From Myxococcota bacterium (GTDB taxonomy: Bacteria > Myxococcota_C > UBA6777), in NCBI GenBank assembly GCA_023150835.1, contig JAKLKB010000008.1, positions 1 through 64,000 of the forward strand: a stretch of 64,000 nucleotides of DNA, written 5' to 3'. Below are positions 58,938-64,000 of this stretch, piece after piece; the first letter of the stretch is position 1; every line of letters starts with the position of its first letter. The translations under genes were made by a program, and so were the position numbers. The notes beneath the pieces are model-generated. The model did not search any database and had not been told where the DNA came from. It worked only from the letters and a program-made list of their open reading frames with translations.

Positions 58938-61133
58938 CTATTGGGTGCGGTGGCGAAAAGCTGCCGAAGAAGGCGCACGATGGACCAACGAAGCCGACGA
59001 CGGGAGGGGGCGGATCAATGAAGCCGAGCTTGGTGCGCCACCATGTGGGGGGAAGGTGCGAGGCGGAAAGATCGGTGGATGGGCTTTCCAAGGGGGGGTT
59101 CGTTGAAGATCGGCGGAAGTCGGGGCATGGCGGTGAGGTGGAGTGGGAGACAAGGACGCGGGTGCTTGTTGAGAAGAGGAGTCGCTGTGTTCAGAGGGGG
59201 TGTGGCTTGCGACAGAAGGAGCGGGAGGTTCTGGGATATGGGTGGAGATGGCCGCAGGTACGTCATAAACAGCGGGTGTTGGGGCAGGATGAGCTTGCGC
59301 TTGTTCGGTATCCCAACGTACCCATGATTCGGTGGCTTGTGTGGAGGGAGGTGTTGCAGCAGTGCTTGTGGAGGGTGGGATTTCAAGGGAAAGGCGGCGG
59401 GGTGGTATCTTGAGATCGATGGAAGCGATCGGAAACCACGTACGGGCGGGCGGTTGGATGTGGGCCGCGATCATGCGGATTTGGGAGACTTGTGCGCGGA
59501 CATAGCCGCTGTGGTATTGGGGAGGGACTTGGAATGTGTGGACGATATCGCCGCCTTCATCGCGGGCCTCGATCTTCCACGGCGACTGCGGAGGTTCGGG
59601 GGTGTTCCAGTAAACATACACGCTTTGCGGATCGCGGATCATTGCGCGGATGCGGGTGTTTTCGTAGCGAGCAGGCAGCGTTGGGCCGCGATCGATGTAA
59701 GGCGTCGCTGAAGTGCGCGGAGGGTGCGGAGGCGGCGGCTCGATCGCAGCGTGTACTTCGTCGAGATCGGGTTGGAGGACGCTGTCGCGAGGGATCGGTG
59801 GCAGTTCGATGGTCTGGGCATTTTTTTCGGCTCGGGCTTTTTCTGCGGCGACAAGGGCGGCATAATCGTCTTCGTCTTGCCATACACGATCCTCTGTGTC
59901 GTTTTGGATCTCGATCGTTTCGGAGCCATCGGCGGCTTGCCTGTCATCGGCGGTGTTGAGCGTAGCGTCCGTTGTTTCGGTTTCAAGGAGCGTCGGGGCG
60001 GATGTTCCTGTCTCTGTAGAGAGGGTCGTTGTTGCTGTGGCCGCTGAAGCTCGTTCTTGGGTGCTGCTTGTGGTGGAGGCCGTTGTGGTGGTCTCGTTTG
60101 TGCTGCTTGTGGTGGAGGCCGTTGTGGTGGCCTCGTTTGCGCTGCTTGTGGTGGAGGCCGTTGCTGTCGATGGGCTTACATTGCTTGTGGTGGAGGCCGT
60201 TGCAGTGGTCTCGTTTGGACGGCTTGCTGTGGGGATTGTCTCGCTGGGTGGATTTGTTGCGTTCAGCGGACCTCGATCCTGATCGAGGGAAAGTTCGGTC
60301 GATAGGGCTATTTGGCTCGCTGTTTGTGAAGACACCTCTGTTGACATCGGGGCTGTGGCTGGAGTGGTAGTGGTGTGGTTGAGGGGATCTGCTTTGCGAG
60401 ATTTCGCGGGTTGGGCGGGTTCGTTGTGCGAAGGCAAAGCGGTGGCCTTGGGTGGTGTTGGTTTGCGCGCCAAGAAAAAGTCTAGGATGGCTTGGATCAG
60501 GGAACGTTTGCTCATGCGGGTCCGTCCTGCGATATCCAGCGTTCGGGCGATCTGCTGGAGTTGTCGGCTGTTTTGGGATTCGAGCGCTTCGAGCGTCCAA
60601 TCCGTGGGGGGGAGAGAAAAGGTCTGATCGGCTTCTGTGGCGCTTGGAGTAACGGGAGATTGTGTCAAGCGGATGTCGGCGGTTTCGGTGAAAGAAAGCG
60701 ACTGGATGCTTGAAGAAAACGACTCGGTGTTTGAAGGGCCGTCGATCGGGCTTGTCGGTAAACTTTTGCTCCAAATCGCCGAATCGCTCGGTTTGGTCGG
60801 TTCGGTCGGTTCGGTCGGTTGAGGCTTTGTCGGGAGAGCGGTTGGAAGGACTCTCGCGGGGGGATTCGGAACAGAAGAAAGCGTGGTCGGAAGGGCCATT
60901 GCGGGTGGAGTTGGCACAGGATGAACGGGTGATGGTGAGGTCTCTGTGGGTGGCGAGGCGGAGAGCCACGAGGTGATCTCAGTGGCCCGAAGCGGCTGTT
61001 GTTGGAGCGTTTCGAGGATCGCTTCGATGAGAGAGCGCTTGCTCATGCGTGTGCGCCCTGCGATATCGAGCCGTTGTGCGACAGTTTGTAAGATGCGCAC
61101 GCTGTACGTGCCCAAGAATTTTTTGTCGATCAT
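58938..61133 (-). CDS. DUF4912 protein with two Rho-N/SAP-like motifs
   Basis: This is a 731-residue protein. Two short helical modules at ~8-45 and ~190-227 both contain DIAGRTRMSKRSLI followed by EAIL or QAIL, the form of Rho-N/SAP-like helix-extended-helix motifs. A ~220-residue Thr/Ser-rich linker with tandem repeats follows. At ~490-580 lies the DUF4912 domain (RIRAMIRDPQSVYVYWN, WKIEARDEGG, FQVPPQYHSGYVRAQV), a putative carbohydrate-binding-like beta domain. The Pro-rich tail (~150 residues) has short Ala/Ser/Leu repeats. AGGAG precedes ATG 61133; an upstream frame to 61202 is unlikely. It probably forms an operon with the GH57 branching enzyme. Confidence 0.85.
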   Translation of the reverse strand: MIDKKFLGTYSVRILQTVAQRLDIAGRTRMSKRSLIEAILETLQQQPLRATEITSWLSASPPTETSPSPVHPVPTPPAMALPTTLSSVPNPPARVLPTALPTKPQPTEPTEPTKPSDSAIWSKSLPTSPIDGPSNTESFSSSIQSLSFTETADIRLTQSPVTPSATEADQTFSLPPTDWTLEALESQNSRQLQQIARTLDIAGRTRMSKRSLIQAILDFFLARKPTPPKATALPSHNEPAQPAKSRKADPLNHTTTTPATAPMSTEVSSQTASQIALSTELSLDQDRGPLNATNPPSETIPTASRPNETTATASTTSNVSPSTATASTTSSANEATTTASTTSSTNETTTTASTTSSTQERASAATATTTLSTETGTSAPTLLETETTDATLNTADDRQAADGSETIEIQNDTEDRVWQDEDDYAALVAAEKARAEKNAQTIELPPIPRDSVLQPDLDEVHAAIEPPPPHPPRTSATPYIDRGPTLPARYENTRIRAMIRDPQSVYVYWNTPEPPQSPWKIEARDEGGDIVHTFQVPPQYHSGYVRAQVSQIRMIAAHIQPPARTWFPIASIDLKIPPRRLSLEIPPSTSTAATPPSTQATESWVRWDTEQAQAHPAPTPAVYDVPAAISTHIPEPPAPSVASHTPSEHSDSSSQQAPASLSPTPPHRHAPTSADLQRTPPWKAHPPIFPPRTFPPHGGAPSSASLIRPLPSSASLVHRAPSSAAFRHRTQ
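60030..60240. repeat. 39-bp in-frame tandem repeat
   Basis: About four to five units of 39 bp (core GTGCTGCTTGTGGTGGAGGC) encode 13-residue units of the type TTASTTSSTNETT in the DUF4912 protein linker. Confidence 0.9.
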
Positions 61134-61650
61134 CCGACCAACTCCTGTGTTCAAACCCCAGCGGGATGTTTTGGGGAGAAGCACGTCTTGGCCTTGAAAC
61201 ACGCGCTTGACTCTTGGAGATCGAGAAGCGATCTGTTGTGGGGTGGGGGATCTCTCCCAAACGGGCAGGGGGGATACATCATCTCGGGTGGGCTGTCAAC
61301 AGGAAAAAACATCAGAGAACGTCTCGATTTAGATGTCTTGTGGATTTTTATTACGATCTTGAGATAACAGAGTAGCATTTTGTAATGTTTTCATAAAACA
61401 AAGCAAACTCAGTTGTTTTGGCCTTTCCAGAAGCGATTCATCCAAGGATGCGAAGTCTTTTTTGATCACACGCGGTTGGATTCGGCGGAGGCGGAGGTGG
61501 TGCTTGACTTTGCGCTGTGCTCTCTTGTAGCAGTAACGGGCGAGATCTTTCGGCCATTTCTTTTGCTTTTTATGACACAGTGCCGCGAAGGCAGGGGGAA
61601 CGCTGCTTATTGGCTTGCCCTGTTGCTTGCGTTGGATCGGAGGCTGCGCT
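61134..61650. other. Divergent intergenic region upstream of tricorn gene
   Basis: 517 bp with no convincing gene. A plus-strand ORF from 61413 runs out of frame into the tricorn gene and is judged spurious. An AT-richer stretch at about 61300-61410 is the likeliest promoter zone. Confidence 0.45.
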
Positions 61651-64000
61651 TTGAACGTGATCGATCGTTTCCCGCCTGTTCGGGAGCTGTTTGGGAGTCT
61701 TTGGCTTGGTTCTTTTGGGCGTCTTGGGGCGTTATGCCTTGTTTGGGTGTTTTTGGGGGGGAAGTGGGGAACCCAAGCTTCGGCGCAAAGCAGCGCACCG
61801 AAGGGCGGGATCGCAGGGTATTATCGCCAACCTACGATACATGGAAAGCAGATTGTTTTTGTGGCCGAAGGCGATCTGTGGTCGGTTCCGCTTGATGGAG
61901 GGAAAGCGCGCCGTTTGACCGTTCATCCCGGCGGTGAAGTCATGCCGCGTTTTTCACCCGATGGAAAGTGGCTCGCTTTTTCCGCGGATTACGAAGGGGA
62001 CAACGATCTTTACGTGATGCCCGCAGAAGGTGGTTCTCCCCGTCGTTTGACCTTTCGTCCCGGACCAGATATCCCTGTGGCTTGGACTCCAGACAGCCAG
62101 TACATCCTTTTTATGTCGCGCCGTCGTTATCAATTTTGGAACTGGTTCTTGTACAAAGTCCATGTATCGGGCAAAGAGCCGATCTCGCGTTTTCCTGTCG
62201 GCCACGCTGCGGCCCTTGCGTTCTCGCCTGATGGTCAGCGTGTCGCCTTCAATCGAGGTTTCCGTGAACTTCGCACGTGGAAGCGCTATACAGGCGGATG
62301 GGCGCAGGATATCTGGTTGGGGGATCTCAAGACGCAACGGTTTCAGAAGTTGACTACTTTTCCCGGAACAGATGTTCATCCGATGTGGTACAAAGATCGC
62401 GTTTACTTTGTTTCGGATCGTTCGGGGACGCGCAATATCTTTTCAATGGATCTGCAACGAAAACAGATCCTTCAGCACACCTTTCACGAGATCTGGGATG
62501 TTCGGTGGGCGTCGCTTGGGGGGGATCGCATTGTGTATCAAGGTGGTGCGGATATCTGGTGTTTGGATCTGACCACCAACCTGACCACTCGCGTCGATAT
62601 CCGCCTGACCACCGACGCGATCCGTCGCCGCCCGCGTTATATCCCCGGGTTTGCGTATTTTGAAAACTACTTTGATCTCGACAAAACGGGGGATCGCCTT
62701 GTTCTCAACGTACGTGGCGATATCTTTCAAGTCCCCACCCAAAAAGGCGGCTATCCTGTCCGCGTCACCGCATCTTCCAACAGCCGAGAAAAGTACCCTT
62801 CTTTTCTACCAAGCGGAGACAAGATCATCGCAATGTCCGATGCTTCGGGCGAAGATGAAATAACGATCTACGATGCGCTTGGCGAAGATCCGCCCAAATC
62901 CGTGACAAAGGGCGGAAAAGTCTGGCGCTTTTGGCCTGTTTCTTCGCCCGACGGGAAATGGGCCTTGTTTTCGGACAAAGACCTGAAGCTGTGGCTGGTG
63001 GATATCGCCACAGGAAAGACCCAGATGGTCGATCAATCCGAGACTTGGGAGATCTACACCTATTTCTTTTCTCCAGACAGCCGCTATGTCGCGTACGTCA
63101 AAACCGAAAAGAACCGATTGTCCTCGATCTTCCTCTATGATATCCAAAAGAAAGTAAGTATTCGTGCTACACGCGATTGGACGAATGATTATGCTCCGAC
63201 TTTTTCGGAGGATGGAAAAACGCTGTACTTCCTTTCGGATCGCTCTTTTGACCCGATATTCGGCAACTTTGATTTTCTCGATATCGTGGACAAGACAACG
63301 CGCATCTACGCTCTTTCTCTCGAACCCAAAACCCCCGCGCCTTATCGCATTCAAGACGCTTTGATCGACGCACGCGCCAAAGCAGAGGCCCAACAGCAGC
63401 CTGACACCGCCAAGATACCGCGACCACACCTGCGTCAACTCCGTCCGCTCCAACAAAAAACCGACCTATCCACCGCCAAGATCGCTGCGGCCCCCTCCAC
63501 ACCCAAGACCCCCACCACTCAGCCTTCTAAGACTGCCAAGCCTTCGGTCGTACCTGAAAAAGGCACTCCACGTACTGCAAAGACGGCTCCTTTGCAGCAA
63601 AATGCTGGAAAACATCATCAAAAAACAAAAGAAAAAACAGCAGGCAGACCGCAGAGAAAAGAGCAAAAGAAAAAAGCACCACCTCAGATCGTCGTGATCT
63701 CGGAGGGCCTTGAAGATCGGGCCACTTTGTTGCGAGAGATCCCTGCTGGACATTATTTTGCGCTGCGAGCGGTCAAAGGGCGCTTGTTTTGGATGAGCCG
63801 TCCCACTTTTGGCGTGATGTCGCGAGCACACTGGCGATCTCCTGTCAATACCTTGTATGCCTTTGATCTCAAAAACAAAAAGGTTCTGACGATCGCGCCG
63901 AGCATCCACAGCTACGATATCTCGGACGATGGCGGCAAAGTCGCGATCCGCCGAGGGATGCGCTTTCAAGTCTTTTCTAGCCAAGCCCCTACTGCTCCTA
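61651..64000 (+). CDS. Tricorn-type protease, N-terminal part (3' end outside window)
   Basis: Tricorn is a self-compartmentalising serine peptidase that trims oligopeptides. The frame is open from TTG 61651 (GGAGG seven bases upstream) to the window edge, 783 codons so far. A signal peptide (LGALCLVWVFLGGKWGTQASA) is followed by YYRQPTIHGKQIVFVAEGDLW. The propeller repeats VMPRFSPDGKWLAFS, VAWTPDSQYILF, ALAFSPDGQRVAFN, TTFPGTDVHPMWY, VYFVSDRSGTRNIF and RYVAYVKTEKN follow. A ~110-residue Lys/Pro/Thr/Gln-rich insert (63360-63690) interrupts the second propeller. The PDZ and catalytic domains would lie beyond the end. An export signal indicates periplasmic action. Confidence 0.88.
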   Translation, partial: MNVIDRFPPVRELFGSLWLGSFGRLGALCLVWVFLGGKWGTQASAQSSAPKGGIAGYYRQPTIHGKQIVFVAEGDLWSVPLDGGKARRLTVHPGGEVMPRFSPDGKWLAFSADYEGDNDLYVMPAEGGSPRRLTFRPGPDIPVAWTPDSQYILFMSRRRYQFWNWFLYKVHVSGKEPISRFPVGHAAALAFSPDGQRVAFNRGFRELRTWKRYTGGWAQDIWLGDLKTQRFQKLTTFPGTDVHPMWYKDRVYFVSDRSGTRNIFSMDLQRKQILQHTFHEIWDVRWASLGGDRIVYQGGADIWCLDLTTNLTTRVDIRLTTDAIRRRPRYIPGFAYFENYFDLDKTGDRLVLNVRGDIFQVPTQKGGYPVRVTASSNSREKYPSFLPSGDKIIAMSDASGEDEITIYDALGEDPPKSVTKGGKVWRFWPVSSPDGKWALFSDKDLKLWLVDIATGKTQMVDQSETWEIYTYFFSPDSRYVAYVKTEKNRLSSIFLYDIQKKVSIRATRDWTNDYAPTFSEDGKTLYFLSDRSFDPIFGNFDFLDIVDKTTRIYALSLEPKTPAPYRIQDALIDARAKAEAQQQPDTAKIPRPHLRQLRPLQQKTDLSTAKIAAAPSTPKTPTTQPSKTAKPSVVPEKGTPRTAKTAPLQQNAGKHHQKTKEKTAGRPQRKEQKKKAPPQIVVISEGLEDRATLLREIPAGHYFALRAVKGRLFWMSRPTFGVMSRAHWRSPVNTLYAFDLKNKKVLTIAPSIHSYDISDDGGKVAIRRGMRFQVFSSQAPTAP

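Noticed and set aside
59983-60969. 328-codon minus-strand frame within the DUF4912 gene
   Set aside because: Out-of-frame reading of the tandem-repeat linker; the DUF4912 frame is continuous and has a ribosome site.
61413-61895. 160-codon plus-strand ORF before tricorn
   Set aside because: It overlaps the tricorn start out of frame and has no family features; the tricorn frame has a GGAGG-TTG start and signal peptide.
1-64000. tRNA, rRNA or known riboswitch genes
   Set aside because: No stretch showed a convincing cloverleaf or conserved RNA motif by eye; a tRNAscan or Infernal run would be needed to exclude them firmly.

Overview
The window looks like chromosomal DNA of a moderately GC-rich Gram-negative bacterium of the Myxococcota type (myxobacteria or Bradymonadia-like). 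That placement is inferred from gene content: five Ser/Thr protein kinases with varied C-terminal sensor modules, an FHA protein, a HmuY lipoprotein next to a TonB-dependent receptor, a GH57/DUF4912 pair, a wax ester synthase, HEAT-repeat and Sel1-repeat proteins, and a tricorn protease. I found no rRNA, tRNA, phage, transposase or CRISPR array. Both window ends cut a gene.

Layout. 1-5.6 kb: a partial Pro/Ala-repeat protein, a family 2 glycosyltransferase, a flavoprotein/polyferredoxin fusion and a PPi-dependent phosphofructokinase. 6-18.2 kb: a 988-residue orphan, an AidB-like acyl-CoA dehydrogenase, a tail-anchored FHA protein, glgC (minus strand), a membrane-anchored hypothetical, a stand-alone LeuA-type regulatory domain, an alpha/beta hydrolase with Asp in the nucleophile position, and an exported hypothetical. 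18.8-28.5 kb: cysS, two tandem paralogous transmembrane kinases with a shared eight-cysteine C-terminal domain, lepB, a secreted duplicated-domain protein and uup. 28.5-36 kb: a nucleotidyltransferase, a small membrane protein, an ADP-ribosylglycohydrolase, arfB, a DUF445 protein and a storage-lipid pair (WS/DGAT plus acyltransferase), with many small repeats between them. 36-40.4 kb: HmuY and a TonB receptor (probable haem uptake) and an RluA-type pseudouridine synthase. 40.7-55.2 kb: an EF-hand/caspase-like protein, an exported HEAT-repeat and beta-propeller pair, a kinase fused to a formylglycine-generating-enzyme domain, a Sel1-repeat protein, and two paralogous kinases ending in roadblock/LC7-like domains. 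55.4-64 kb: a GNAT acetyltransferase, a membrane protein, GH57 branching enzyme plus DUF4912 protein, and the start of a tricorn protease.

Functional themes are carbon storage (glgC, GH57/DUF4912, PPi-PFK, WS/DGAT), Ser/Thr phosphorylation signalling with matching readers (FHA, roadblock, FGE, Cys-rich sensor domains), and haem acquisition.

The least ordinary layer is between genes. At least three families of short interspersed, inverted-repeat-bounded elements recur without any transposase. Family A is about 125 bp with ends like TCATACGATATCC. Family C has perfect 13-bp ends ATAGGACTTACGC. Family D is a composite double hairpin that often ends in a T-run. One family A fragment lies inside the 5' coding region of the HmuY lipoprotein. 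Several coding regions also carry in-frame minisatellites (33, 36 or 39 bp) in disordered linkers.
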